From: Buddleja alternifolia
Lineage: Eukaryota > Streptophyta > Magnoliopsida > Lamiales > Scrophulariaceae
Direction: 5' to 3'
NCBI GenBank assembly: GCA_019426215.1
Contig: CM033392.1
Coordinates: 36,256,980-36,320,979, forward strand
DNA: 64,000 nucleotides
Shown: in pieces, positions 46,095 through 57,595 of the stretch
How the letters are laid out: the number at the start of each line of letters is the position of its first letter
Position numbering within the stretch: the stretch's first letter is position 1
Notes under the pieces: model-generated
Databases searched by the model: none
What the model was told of the DNA's origin: nothing
The model's input: only the letters and a program-made list of their open reading frames with translations
Program-made: the position numbers and the translations under genes

Positions 46095-46967
46095 GCGATT
46101 GATAATCAAGAGTCTCTCAACCTGTTCCCACCAGACCGTAAATGGCTGAGAGACCATCCACCAGAGCTAGTAATTGGAGATATTGGAGCACCTGTTAGAA
46201 CTTGGTCCGCTACAATTAATGAGGCCATGTTCGCAAGCTTCTTATCTGAAATGGAACCAAAGAAAGTGGATGAAGCGCTCAGTGATTCAAGTTGGGTAGA
46301 AGCATTGCAAGAAGAGCTTAACCAATTTGAGAGAAGCAAGGTTTGGACACTAGTACCAAGACCAACTCACCAAGGAGTTATTGGAACTAGATGGGTTTTT
46401 AGGAACAAGATGGATGAAGATGGCATTGTTCTAAGAAACAAAGCCAGATTAGTCGCTCGGGGTTATTGCCAAGAAGAGGGTATTGATTTTGATGAGACAT
46501 ATGCCCCAGTAGCCCGTCTTGAAGCGATTAGGATGTTCCTAGCGTTTGCCGCATTCAACAAGTTCACAATGTACCAAATGGACGTGAAGAGTGCATTCCT
46601 GAACGGTAAACTCCAAGAAGAAGTCTATGTGGAGCAACCTCCAGGATTCATCAACAACCATGGCAAAAGTATGGTCTACAAATTGGATAAGGCACTCTAT
46701 GGCCTTAAACAAGCACCAAGAGCATGGTATGACACTCTCTCTATCTTCCTTATAGGTAAACGCTTTTCAAAAGGCAGCGTTGATACAACGTTATTTAAAA
46801 TTACCCATAACGAAGATATTCTCTTAGTCCAAATTTATGTTGATGATATTATATTTGGTTCTACTAATAAGCGATTGTGCGACAAATTTTCGAAAATGAT
46901 GCAAGATCAATTTGAAATGAGCATGATGGGTAAATTAACTTTCTTCTTAGGATTACAAGTTAAATAA
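46095..46967 (+). pseudogene. Sirevirus reverse transcriptase
   Basis: The copia RT runs from [19 protein letters not shown] through '[19 protein letters not shown]', '[19 protein letters not shown]' and [14 protein letters not shown] to the catalytic box [11 protein letters not shown]. The palm is intact over 46227-46967. A stop at 46965 (LQVK*) interrupts the join to the following domain. Confidence 0.92.
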
Positions 46968-47779
46968 CTCCCTAATGGAATATTTATAAACCAAGCTAAA
47001 TATAGAAGAGATGTGATTAAGAAATTTGGTATGGAAAATGCATCATCTTCAAAAATTCCAATAAGTCAAACGTTTAAGCTAGATAAAGATGAAAGTGGAA
47101 AGAAAATTGATATCACTAACTATAGAGGTATAATTGGATCACTTCTTTATCTTACCGCTAGTAGACCCGATATTATGTTTTTGGTATGCATGTGTGCACG
47201 CTTTCAAGCTGATCCTAGAGAATCACACTTAAATGCTGCCAAGAGAATCCTTAAATACCTAAAACGCACACAAAATGTGGGCTTATGGTATCCAAGGGAC
47301 TCTCCTTTTGAACTAATTGGTTATTCAGATGCAGATTTTACTGGATGCAAAATAGATAGAAAGAGTACTACTGGTACATGTCAATTTCTAAGTGATAGAC
47401 TAATTTCGTGGCATAGTAAGAAACAAAAATCCATAGCGACTTCTACCGCTGAAGCAGAGTATGTAGCTGGTGGGAACTGTTGTGCACAAATCCTTTGGAT
47501 GAGGCAACAACTTCGAGATTATGGAACAATCTTAGGTCCTACCCCAATCCATTGTGATAACGCGCTATAGCTATGACCCAAAATCCTGTCCTTCATTCTA
47601 GAACTAAACACTTTGACATTCGATACTATTTTTTGCGTGACCATGTTTAAAAGAAAGATATCTCCATGCACTTCATTGCTGCTGACAAACAGTTGGTAGA
47701 TATCTTCACCAAAGCGCTCAACGAACAACGCTTTCTCACTTTGAGAAGTGAATTAGATATGATCGATTTAAACGCTTAA
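46968..47779 (+). pseudogene. Sirevirus RNase H and end of pol
   Basis: 47013-47570 encodes the linker (SSKIPISQTFKLDKDESGKK, then YRGIIGSLLYLTASRPDI) and RNase H (LIGYSDADFTGCKIDRKSTT, then STAEAEYVA, IHCDN). A stop at 47568 and a frame change follow. The usual C-terminus (HFIAADKQLVDIFTKALNEQ) then runs to the stop at 47777-47779. Confidence 0.88.
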
Positions 47780-48547
47780 ACCATAAAACATCATACTTTA
47801 TAGGCATACAATTTAGGGGGAATCCACTTTATGTTTATATCTAAATATTTTTTAAATGACATGAGTTATAAAATTTAAGGGGGAATCTTAAAATTGTACT
47901 TATCTCAATTCATTAGCGACTGTGATAAAAATGACTTTGAAAATTTATGCATTGATCACTAGCGATTATCTATTATGTATGACAAAATCAATCTCTAATA
48001 AATGAAAATATCTTTTATAAATCAAAGCGATTGATTTTATCTTTAACTTTAAGAAATTAAATTTTGTTCTTAAAAAGACTTCAGCGTTAAAAAGATTCCC
48101 ACTTTAACACTAAGTAATCTTGTTTTCTGAAATCCATGCATAGTTTTTATCACTAAAAGTAGCGTGTGGATAAGTCCAAAAGATTAGATTTGACAACTGC
48201 CCACACGTGCTTATCACATCAAACTGACGGTTAATGATTCCTATCTAAAAGCTAGGCGGTTCAATAACTGCACTTGTCTGAGTACATGTCAGTGTACTAT
48301 CAGGCGCGTGTATTTCAGGCTGAAAATTTCAAAATATTTCAAACGTTTTGAAAAAGTAACTGCGGATTTCAAACCATTATATTCCACAGTAGTTACCCAT
48401 TTTACCGCACTTTTTGACATCCGTATTTATGAGTAAATGGCTCAGACTTAATTTTTGTCAATTTCAAAATGAACTTTTGTACACGTGTCTTAATCTACTA
48501 GTTGAGGAGTTATTTTTGCCTCCTATTTAAACCCTTCATCTTCCGAG
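47780..48547 (+). other. Spacer between pol and the last Sirevirus ORF
   Basis: No ORF. Two polypurine-like tracts, tttaggggga (47812-47821) and ttaagggggaatc (47874-47887), resemble the tract before the 3' LTR (aaaaagggggaaa, 51484-51496). A TATA-like 'cctatttaaaccc' lies at about 48523-48535, just before the next ORF. Confidence 0.65.
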
Positions 48548-51246
48548 ATTCCTGTTGAATTGGATGTGGATATGGAAGCAGTTGTGGATATCGCTAAGGA
48601 AGTGGCTCAAGTTCTTCCTGACGCTGAAACATCTCCAGTCAGTCAAGCGACTGAGCATGCAGAGCGGTCGATAGAAGTGGCCCTTATCCCAACAGAATCT
48701 ATTGTCTTCGTTCCCACTCCAACCAGATCTCCTCCCCATGTCATAGACTTCTTTCCTCGCGGATACAATGCAGACTTTGAGTTCTACTATGCCGCTAGAG
48801 AGCTTGACACCAGGCAGTTAGTCAAAATGGAGATCAATTTTCAAAATACTCTCCATAGGACTGATGTCTCAAATTTTGACAAGTTTAATTTCTTTGAGCG
48901 TTTCACCGATCTAGGTCTTTACAATCTTAAGCGACTCCAATCTCGACTTGAGTATATTCGTCGACCAGCGTTCAACATGACCGAATTTGACGAGAAGCGT
49001 TTTAACTTCACTAGCCATTCTAAAGAGTCCTTTTATCCTTTGCGCCAGAATAAACTCGTCATAAAGAATCCTCATATGGGTGATTGGTCAAAGAATCCAG
49101 ACGATGAAATTCTCAACAGGATTGGATCCTCCGCTTTTCCCAAAGTCGTTCATTCTCCTCAAAACGCTCTATCCCTTAATCCTCTCAGATTGTGGAAAGG
49201 GAAAGGACCAGTAGTTGCTGAGCGTCCCAATCCTATCAATTCATGGATAGAAGCTGAAGCTCGTGAATACCTTGTAAGAGTGTGGGCTGAGGACTATGAT
49301 GAAGAATTTGAACGCTTTGAAAAGTTTATTACAGCAAGAAAAGAACAAAAGAAAGCCGATAAACTTGGAAAGCGATAGATGATGGATACTGCAAGATGGG
49401 CTGAAGAATTCGTGTTGCACTTTTACAATTCGGAGTAGATTGCAGACGCAGAGGTCATGCCCTGTTTCTTCTCCAGCAGCGACATAATTTGGTAGGCAAT
49501 ATTAGCGCTTTACCCTACTACACACAATCAATAGAACACTATATTCGCAAGTATCTCAGCTTAATCGCTCAGGGAGGTAGCCACATTTTTCATCCTACTC
49601 AGAATCTTGTTCAGCGAATCCTTCCTGACCTCAATGAAGATGCATCGTCTAGTAAGCGATCTATTCTACCAGAACACAGTGAAATTCGTGTCAATGTTGC
49701 AGATGAGCATGCTGACTTTGTTGAATTCTATAGAGACAGAAGAGCAGTGATAGAAAATGCACAAGCGCTGGATATCACTTTCAACCACTATTCAGGGCTA
49801 AGCAACTTCCGAGGATACAATCTTCACCCTGTGCTCTTTTGTGAATAGAATGTTGAAGTGGACAAGATGATATCACTGATCAGGCTAGTGGACATAAAAG
49901 CAGCTCAAGCGCTCATGCCATTTATCTTGGACTATTATATCTCTTATACTACAGGTATTGATCTGCCGGAAGGAGTGCAACTTGCACTAAGCAATGAAGA
50001 GCGCGGAGACACTATTTTCTTTATCCCACAGACCAACCTGATTAGTCCAAGGAACGTAATGGAAGCGATTGGCCCACTCTGGGTCATACCTGTGGAGAGT
50101 CCAGCGCCTTAAATTGAAGTTGTTGCAATAAAAGAAGAACAAACTCCTGATGTGGAAGCTGCTCAACTCACAGACGCTGATATGCAAGATATTGTCCTCC
50201 GCACTCGAGCAGTCGAGGTTCCCCTTAAGGAACAAGTTGTTCAAATTGACTCCGCAACTCAGATGCTAGACATAGTGATAGAAGAGGTTCATGCTGACTT
50301 AGCATCACAGCCTGAAGAGCCTATTATCAGAGACAAATCCAAAGGCAAAGCTCCAGCAGTCTCAAGCTCTCACGGACCTGAGTGTTCCTCTTCTGATTCT
50401 TCAGATTCAGACTCTGACAGTGATCCAGAAGCTAAAGACTTCAGAAAAGCAGTTCGACATTCTCTCAGCGATATAAAGGGTTCTTATTCTCGATTGGAAG
50501 AGCGAAGTACTTCCATGCTTAATCAAGTAGAAACAGTTCTCAAATCTGATATGCACAATGCAAATAAGCTTACAATCTCCATGATGAACTCTATCGCTCC
50601 TCTCATCAAAGAGCTTTCAGACGATTTCAACCGGACGCTTGTGCAGAATGCTTCAGCTGATACTGAGTGTCACAATTCCTCCAACCTCATCTCTCAGAGT
50701 ATCGCTGAACAAATTACTCTCTTGATAGATGAAGTCAAGATTCTTCGAAGGGATATCGCTGACTTAAAGACCTCTCTTGATGATGCCAAGAAGGGGGGAA
50801 ATAAAGAAAAATCCAAGGCAATATCTAAAACAGATAATAAACACTGGCGATTAATGTTGGATGAAATAGTGAACATGAAGAAGATGCTAACTAAAAAGAG
50901 AAAACCAACATATTATCTAGGAAGGTACTTACTCCGGGAGTTGGACGTCGATTTTTTGGAAAGTATGGGATTTCATCCTTATGCTGGACCGCTTAGACGA
51001 CCTATCAACTGGAAGCCATCCAACGATAGAAGACAAGACATCTATTATGACTTAATTCGTGAACTTGGTATTCCTCCAAGGGAATGGGTGGACAGGCTGA
51101 AGGAACTGAATGAAAGCGCTAGACAGCGAAGGCATGACTATGATGAACTCCAACATACCACCATGATAGACATTGATCGACTCCTCGTAGACTTAGCAAA
51201 TGAGATCTACCAAAAAGAAGAAAGCATAAAGCGACAGAAAAGATGA
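48548..51246 (+). pseudogene. Extra ORF after pol of the Sirevirus (env-position ORF)
   Basis: A frame of about 900 codons occupies the place of the so-called env-like gene of Sireviruses. The first part (to 49378) is rich in Phe/Arg (YNADFEFYYAARELDTRQLV). After stops at 49376 and 49436 and a frameshift near 49485 the frame continues through stops at 49846 and 50110 to 51246. It has a Ser/Asp run (SSSDSSDSDSDSDPEAKD), a coiled-coil-like part (IDEVKILRRDIADLKTSLDD) and a basic patch (KKMLTKKRKP). I see no signal peptide, no membrane segment and no cleavage site, so an envelope role is not supported by this sequence. Confidence 0.75.
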
Positions 51247-51497
51247 ATGCTTTATATTATTATTATTTTTGTTTCTTATTTTTTTTCAATTATTCAATGT
51301 AAATCATGTATGCTTATCTCTCTACATAAATGAATGATTTATCGCTGAAACAACTTGTTGAGGCTAATCTAACATTAGCTAACTTTACCAACTTTCCAAA
51401 CGCTAACTTATATTTATTTGGGCTTTTCTTTAACAACTCTTAATCTATAAAAGAGTTATAAGAGTTAAAGTCTTGACATCATCAAAAAGGGGGAAAT

Positions 51498-52952
51498 TGT
51501 TAGAAAATTTCATGTTAGATGTTTTGACGATGACAAGACGGGATTTTATGTTAGACCCCATAATATAATGTAAGTTTATATGTCATAGATCAATTGTATA
51601 AGCATTTGAAAGTATGTAATTTTGTTAGGCTTGTAATTTTTATCTTTGTAGATTTTAGACCAAGTATTAAATACCAAATCGCTAATAGAATTCTAGGTGA
51701 GTCTATTAGAGAAGAAGTTGAAGATCAGCGTCTGAAGTCAGAAGAAGATGAAGATTTATCCTTAGCGTCTGTCAAACGTTAAAGAACCACTTCAGGATTT
51801 ATGAATCAATCGCTTAAAGCACTTCAGCGATCAGTATCAGATTCACCTGAAATAAATTCTCAGGTCATGAATCACTTAAATGCAATCATTCAACGGACAA
51901 TTATTTCCAACGGAAAATAAATTGAATTGCATTAAATGCCTAATAAGAGCATTAAATCTAATAAGCTAATATGACTCGTGGACAAGCCACCTTTTGACTA
52001 GACTTCAGAACTTCAGAGTTTATAGCTGTTCCAATCCAATCGGAACAAGCACGATTTCAAGAATGTCAGAGACAAGGTATAATCACGCGCCGCGTGAAAG
52101 GCACGCTCTCAAATGTGTCCAACGGACATAATCGCAAGAATTGCCTATAAAAACCTCATTCCAGCAAACCCTAAAAAGAGACACAGAGATAGAGATATAC
52201 GTACCTGCACAAGAAAAATTTGCTGAAGAAAAAGCTTGGAAACTCCATAGCCAAAATCTTTCAAGCTTTTTACATACATTCCTTACAGTCACAAATATCT
52301 CAAATATCTTCAAAAGAAGAAACCTAAACTCTTACTGAGATATTCCAAGTTGTTTGATCTTTCCAAAAACAAACAAACCCTTGTGATAAAACCCTCAACC
52401 TTTCATCTGAGTGATAAAGTTGTTGAAAACCCCTTACAGGCAGTATTTCTGAGTGAGAGAAGCTTGTAGAAGAAGATCTTCATTGGTGCTGAAATCTGTG
52501 TGATCAAGGAGCCCGAGATCATTTTCACCTATTTACTATCTTGTTGAATATTCTGTGTGATTCTTTGATTATCATCTTAGAAAATTTCCTCCAAGTAAAA
52601 AGGAAAAGAAGGACGTAGCTGGGATTACATCACCCAGTGAACCTTATATATCTTGTGTCATTTACTTTCATTATTGTCTTGTTTCATATTGTTTTATCTA
52701 TTCTGAAAAAGACAAGCTAAATCTGCTAAGTGACTATTTAACCAACACGAACGCTAAAGCTTTAAAAATCATTTCCGCTGTGCTAACCCTGATTAAGTGA
52801 TCTAAGCATTACCCTACTCTGGTAAATTACCGAAATCGTTAAGTCTAAGTTATCATTACTGAAGCGCCTGACCCAAGCGCTCAGCTTCCTAAGCGTTCTA
52901 ATCTTGAACAGTGATACAAAAGTTTTGGAAGTCGAAAACGACTTCAAGGTCT
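51498..52952 (+). repeat. 3' LTR of the Sirevirus, part before element B
   Basis: TGTTAGAAAATTTC.. follows a polypurine tract and aligns with 40781-42234. The LTR is cut at 52952 by element B and resumes at 59239. Confidence 0.93.
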
Positions 52953-54593
52953 TGACACGACAGAATCTTACGTGTATGCACAGCAAGTGTACTGGTCGTG
53001 TGTAGTAATAAAGTGGACGTTAAGTCCGGGTTTATCGTCTCCACAGGGACAACTACTATCTAAGTACCGAGACTACTGTATTATTCTTTTCTAAGTTAGA
53101 TTGGTCGATAAGAGGTTGATTTAACTAATTATCAAAACAAGAAAATAAACTAAGGCAACTCCAAACCAAACAAAGGGAGAAGGCAATGGAGAGAAGCGAT
53201 TAAGGCACATGGTTCAACAATTTATGTATTTCGATTGTGATTAAGGTTCTAATGGATTTAGCCAAGGCGAAATTCCCTAACGTACGTACTACCCAATCTC
53301 TTGGCATAGCAACCCTACCTTAGTTAACGATTTACTATATATCTCTATATGAAAACCCGTCTTAACAAAGATGTATTTAAGGTCTAGGAATTCCCCACGT
53401 GAATGGAAAGCCACCTAAAGAAACCGAGTCTATCTCTAGTCGGTTTAACTATAGGGTATTCAATGTTTATATCTTCCCTAGGTTATTGTCTCTCGATCTC
53501 TAACCTAGGCATTTTATCGAACACTTGGTGATCAAACAAGTGAAGCATTGAGATCAACTATTGAATACATAACTAAAACCAACATTAATCTAATAAAAAC
53601 CAAAGCAAGAACAATCAAAATAACATAAACGGCCAAGCCACGGCCTTAATCAAATAAGTTTAGCTCATATTCATGTCATAAGTACGGATCTGAATCATAC
53701 GAATCATATTAGAGAGTTGGACAAAGTTAAGAAATAAAGATGTAAAAACTCCCGAATAATCATGATGATTTTGATCCCTCGTTGAATTCTCCGTTGTCTT
53801 ACGAATCCGGGGCTTCAAGGAGACGTTATGACTTTCAATCTTCTTTCCAAAGTGTTTCTCTCCTCCCTTTTGGTGTTTGGCTGCTCTCAAGTGTCTATTT
53901 TTGTAGAAATTACCTGAATGGTCTATTTATAGACAAGTCCGCCGCCTTGAACGCCACGGCGTTGGGTGCTGAACGTCGCGGCGTTCCATTCTGCTTATCA
54001 TCGCCGCGGCGTTGAGTGGTGAACACCGCGGTGTTCCCCTGCTGCTCCGTCCAATTTTGGTAAAATATGCATAACGTTCTCTACCGATGTCGGAATACAC
54101 TGATTCATGTTTCTGTAAAATCCTAAAACAAATATCTACAACTCTCAAGAAGACACCATGGTCCAAAGCTGTTGTTAAAGATGATAAAAATATCTCACAA
54201 GTCACTGCATGAGAAAACTCCATCGTAAGACGTCTCGTCCGATGACTTTTTCACCTCCTTCCCTACATATATGATCTTTGTCTTCAACATAAGAAATGTA
54301 CCTTTGCCTCTTATCTTTCCATTGGTAAACCAAGTGTGTAATTTGGACATGGTTAGAGAAATTGATTCCAAAAACTCCAGCACTGCGCAGATAGCATTTT
54401 ACCTTGTGTTGTATCTTTTTGCATGATTTACCTTCAATCCTTATTTTTCCTCCAAATGATATGTTATTCTAGAAAATATGACAAAACAAGGGTCCAAGCA
54501 TCATATGTCATCAAATTATCAAGAAAACAATCAAAACCAAGTCAATAAACGGGGGAAAACTAGTGTAAAAATAACATATATCAACTACCCCCA
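52953..54593 (-). repeat. 3' LTR of element B
   Basis: TGACACGACA..ATATATCA, 1641 bp. It aligns with 57596-59233 with a few percent differences and a 9-12 bp indel near 53247. Confidence 0.94.
53949..54036. promoter_or_regulatory. Palindrome array next to the TATA box, element B 3' LTR
   Basis: Four GAACGCCGCGGCGTTC-like units lie at 53949-53964, 53971-53986, 54001-54014 and 54021-54036. On the minus strand the TATA box (tctataaatag, near 53925-53936) follows directly. Confidence 0.8.
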
Positions 54594-56079
54594 AACTTAG
54601 CTTTGATCGTCCTCGATCAAATACAATCAAACACACATATGAAGATTGAAAATTTCATTTGCCAATTCATACACACAACAGCAAGCATTATACCTTCAAA
54701 ATTGATTATGAAAAACTACACGATGCTTTGAACATTTAACAATTTGAAAACCTCACAAAATCTTAGTTTCTATCCCTAAATCATTAACTCCCACGCCCAT
54801 GTTCATGTCAAGAGCACACTTTAGACTAGATTATGCAAATCAATTGGAAAGTAAAGACATTGAAACAATTCAACATTCATTAAACCATCGGTGTGTATAA
54901 AGTGCAAAAGTCACAATCAAAAGGTCTTTCCGGTTTGTAACGTAAGGCTAGGTGATGGCTAGGACCGGAAGATATGGATAAAGTGACTAAGTCAAGAGAG
55001 CCTATAACTCAAAATCATCAATCTAAATTCGCAAATAGACTACACAAACTTTCACAACTTATCACTTATCCCTTTTTCATTCTCTTTTGCCTTTCAACTT
55101 ACAACCCCCAAACTTGTTTCTTTTCATATCGGGTTGTACACAGAATTCCAAGCCAAATGATCTAAATGAGTGCCAAGAATCAAGCCTAGTCGAGAGCACA
55201 ATTTTTTTTTCATATATATATCTATCCCTCTCTCGACTATTTAGCCCATTGCTCAAGTTTTCATTTCATCCTCTTTTTTACATAATACTTCAAACCTCAA
55301 ATATCCCAACATGGCCAAAACATCACTATCTAGCTCATATACATTCAAATCAAAACAAGGTGACTACCCATATTCAAGTCAAATGATATGAAGTTCTAAA
55401 CTCTCTTGATTGGGTGCAAGACATTGTTTTTCTTTTAGGGTAGAAGGTGGTTGTCGTGGCTTATGAAATAAAGTCGAATGGTGGTTTCTAGTGTGCTTAG
55501 CACACTCCATTCTTATCAATACGGCTCAAATCAAGGTCTAGAGATTATGCAATATAGAGAAGGCTAAAATGTAAGTCTAACAACAATGAAAGATGGCTTA
55601 AATCATTTTATGACTTCACAACATTAATACACACTTCAAAGTCAACAAAATTGAAAGTCCAAAGTTTTAAATCCTCAAAAAAATCGCATAAGCATGACTA
55701 AAAAGGGCTTTCAAGTCACGACATATGACATGTTGACCACATATAAGAAACTTTGACTTCGAGAGAGTAGAGATATTCAAACGCATTATGCTCTCATGCA
55801 AGGGTGCACCAATTCATGAATTCTAAATCAACAAGTTTGTAAGGTTGTACCCCGAAACTTAAATTAAACATTGTCCTCAATGTTCCTGAATTAAATGCAA
55901 AGTAAGAGGGATAAGTGTTACAACTCTGAAATGGAGAGATGCGGAGTGAGCACGGTGGTGGGCTAGTATCCTGGGATCAAAACTTGAAGAAAAGAAATAT
56001 CTAGAAAATCACATCAACAAAAAGACGGGAGAGAAAGCAAGATAAATACAAAAAGGAAAAACAAGAAAGCAAAAAAAAT
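54594..56079 (-). other. Non-coding region of element B between ORF and 3' LTR
   Basis: No ORF recognised. The frames at 54974-55165 and 55087-55386 (plus) are low-complexity. The end next to the LTR is the polypurine tract. Confidence 0.7.
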
Positions 56080-56097
56080 CTTGGGTTGCCTCCCAAG
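56080..56097 (-). other. Conserved hairpin motif after the ORF of element B
   Basis: cttgggttgcctcccaag is identical to 32090-32107 in element A. It lies about 40 bases past the ORF stop in both. Confidence 0.75.
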
Positions 56098-56136
56098 AAG
56101 CGCTTATTTTAAAATCATTAGCTTGACTTTACCGAG

Positions 56137-57462
56137 TTATTTCAAGGGGGTTTTCGAATGAAATGCCCTGTTCATTCTCCAAGTAAGGATGAAATAGGGC
56201 CCGGTGTTACTAGAAAATATGATGAGTAGTGACCAAGCAATCATCCATTCAAATATTTTCTCATAGTCCATCACCACTTCCATCACTCTTTCTTCCCATT
56301 GTGCCGAGTGATGATTTGGACTATTCTCCAAGTTACAAGTAGATGACCGTTTTTCTTCACCCATCGAAGTGGAAAACTTGGAGTTCATGATGTAGGACTC
56401 GAGGAGACTATTGGTTCTTTTAACCTGAGAAAGCTCAACACTAAAAGGATCAAAAGCATCAATGCGTAAAGACAAATTCGAATCAATTGGATGCTCAAAA
56501 ACCTCATAGCTATCACAAATAACCATATTAACTCTTGTAGTTAAAAACAACTCACCTTCACTGGAATCAATTACCTCTTTACATGTGGAGAGGATAGAGA
56601 GTGGAGAATCTTTAGTGATAGGGGGAAGACATTGTAATCCTAAATCACCCTCTTGTTCAACTTCTGTATTGAGGGAAGCCTCACTTTCTTTTGTGCGATT
56701 CTCTAGGGTGCATGACTCTCTCTCCTTCAATAAGTTGATTGCTTGATCGACTAGTATGACCACTTCCCTACTATGAGCTTCTGACTCCTTTCTACGAGCT
56801 TCCATCTCCTTTATGATAGCTTCCATCTTGTTTATGCTAGCTTGTGAGCTTGCACAATCTACATTCAACTGGTCCTCAAGAGTAGATGTCATCGTTGGCT
56901 CTTGTTGATAGGAACTATCAGATTGTTGGGAGGGAAGGCTACAGACATGGTCAAATCCTGAGGCATTGTTGTAACTCCATGTTGAGCTTGCAGGATTTAT
57001 CCAACCAGGATGGTAAGTACGCTCATAGGTTTCCAATTTCATAGGGGTTGATGAGGCGAATGATGGATCCCAATCATGCGCCAATCCTGGTGAAAACATC
57101 ATTCCATCATTGTTGTAACTCCATGTTGATCTTGAATGATTTAGCCAACCGGGATGGTAAGTGTGCTCATAGGATTCCATAGGTGGTAAAACAATTGGCC
57201 CAGCTGTTCCTTGAATGTTTGGCATCATGTAATCCCTCATAAGGATTTGTGGAGATACCTCCGGTTGCTTTAGAGGGATGCCAAGCTTTGCAATTTCCCG
57301 ACGCACCGCTTCTGCTAGGACAGCGGGATCTATGTGTGTATAAGGAGTCTCCATCGTAGCTTGCTGTGGTTGAGTCTCCCTTTGTAGTCTTACCCCTCGA
57401 GTAAATGTGCATTCAATCTCAGGGTCCAACTCTGCTAGTCCAATCCCACTAGTACGTGTCAT
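56137..57462 (-). CDS. Uninterrupted ORF of non-autonomous element B, unknown function
   Basis: 441 codons without a stop. The N-terminus (MTRTSGIGLAELDPEIECTF) recalls the 'DPEIERTFRR' start of Athila-type Gags, suggesting descent from gag. Residues about 95-175 hold an internal duplication of about 40 residues around YExTYHPGW-(L/I)-N and STWSYNN. A coiled-coil-like part follows (SINKMEAIIKEMEARRKESE). The last ~130 residues (from MVICDSYEVFEHPIDSNLSL) closely match the C-terminus of the ORF in element A. No zinc knuckle, protease or polymerase motif is visible. Confidence 0.72.
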   Translation of the reverse strand: MTRTSGIGLAELDPEIECTFTRGVRLQRETQPQQATMETPYTHIDPAVLAEAVRREIAKLGIPLKQPEVSPQILMRDYMMPNIQGTAGPIVLPPMESYEHTYHPGWLNHSRSTWSYNNDGMMFSPGLAHDWDPSFASSTPMKLETYERTYHPGWINPASSTWSYNNASGFDHVCSLPSQQSDSSYQQEPTMTSTLEDQLNVDCASSQASINKMEAIIKEMEARRKESEAHSREVVILVDQAINLLKERESCTLENRTKESEASLNTEVEQEGDLGLQCLPPITKDSPLSILSTCKEVIDSSEGELFLTTRVNMVICDSYEVFEHPIDSNLSLRIDAFDPFSVELSQVKRTNSLLESYIMNSKFSTSMGEEKRSSTCNLENSPNHHSAQWEERVMEVVMDYEKIFEWMIAWSLLIIFSSNTGPYFILTWRMNRAFHSKTPLK

Positions 57463-57572
57463 GCACTAATGAGATCAATCTCGCACAAAGAAAGACAAAG
57501 AATTAGTAGAAAAAAAAATGATCTAAGCTCAGAAAGAATATGGGAATCTCAATATTAGATAAAAACAGTTGT

Positions 57573-57589
57573 CCCCAACAATGGCGCCA
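57573..57589 (-). other. Primer binding site of element B
   Basis: Minus-strand TGGCGCCATTGTTGGGG is the same site as in elements A and C with three changes, which could weaken priming. Confidence 0.85.
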
Positions 57590-57595
57590 AAAACT

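Noticed and set aside
54974..55386. Plus-strand ORFs inside element B
   Set aside because: Low-complexity frames opposite the element's direction, with no domain and no counterpart in element A.
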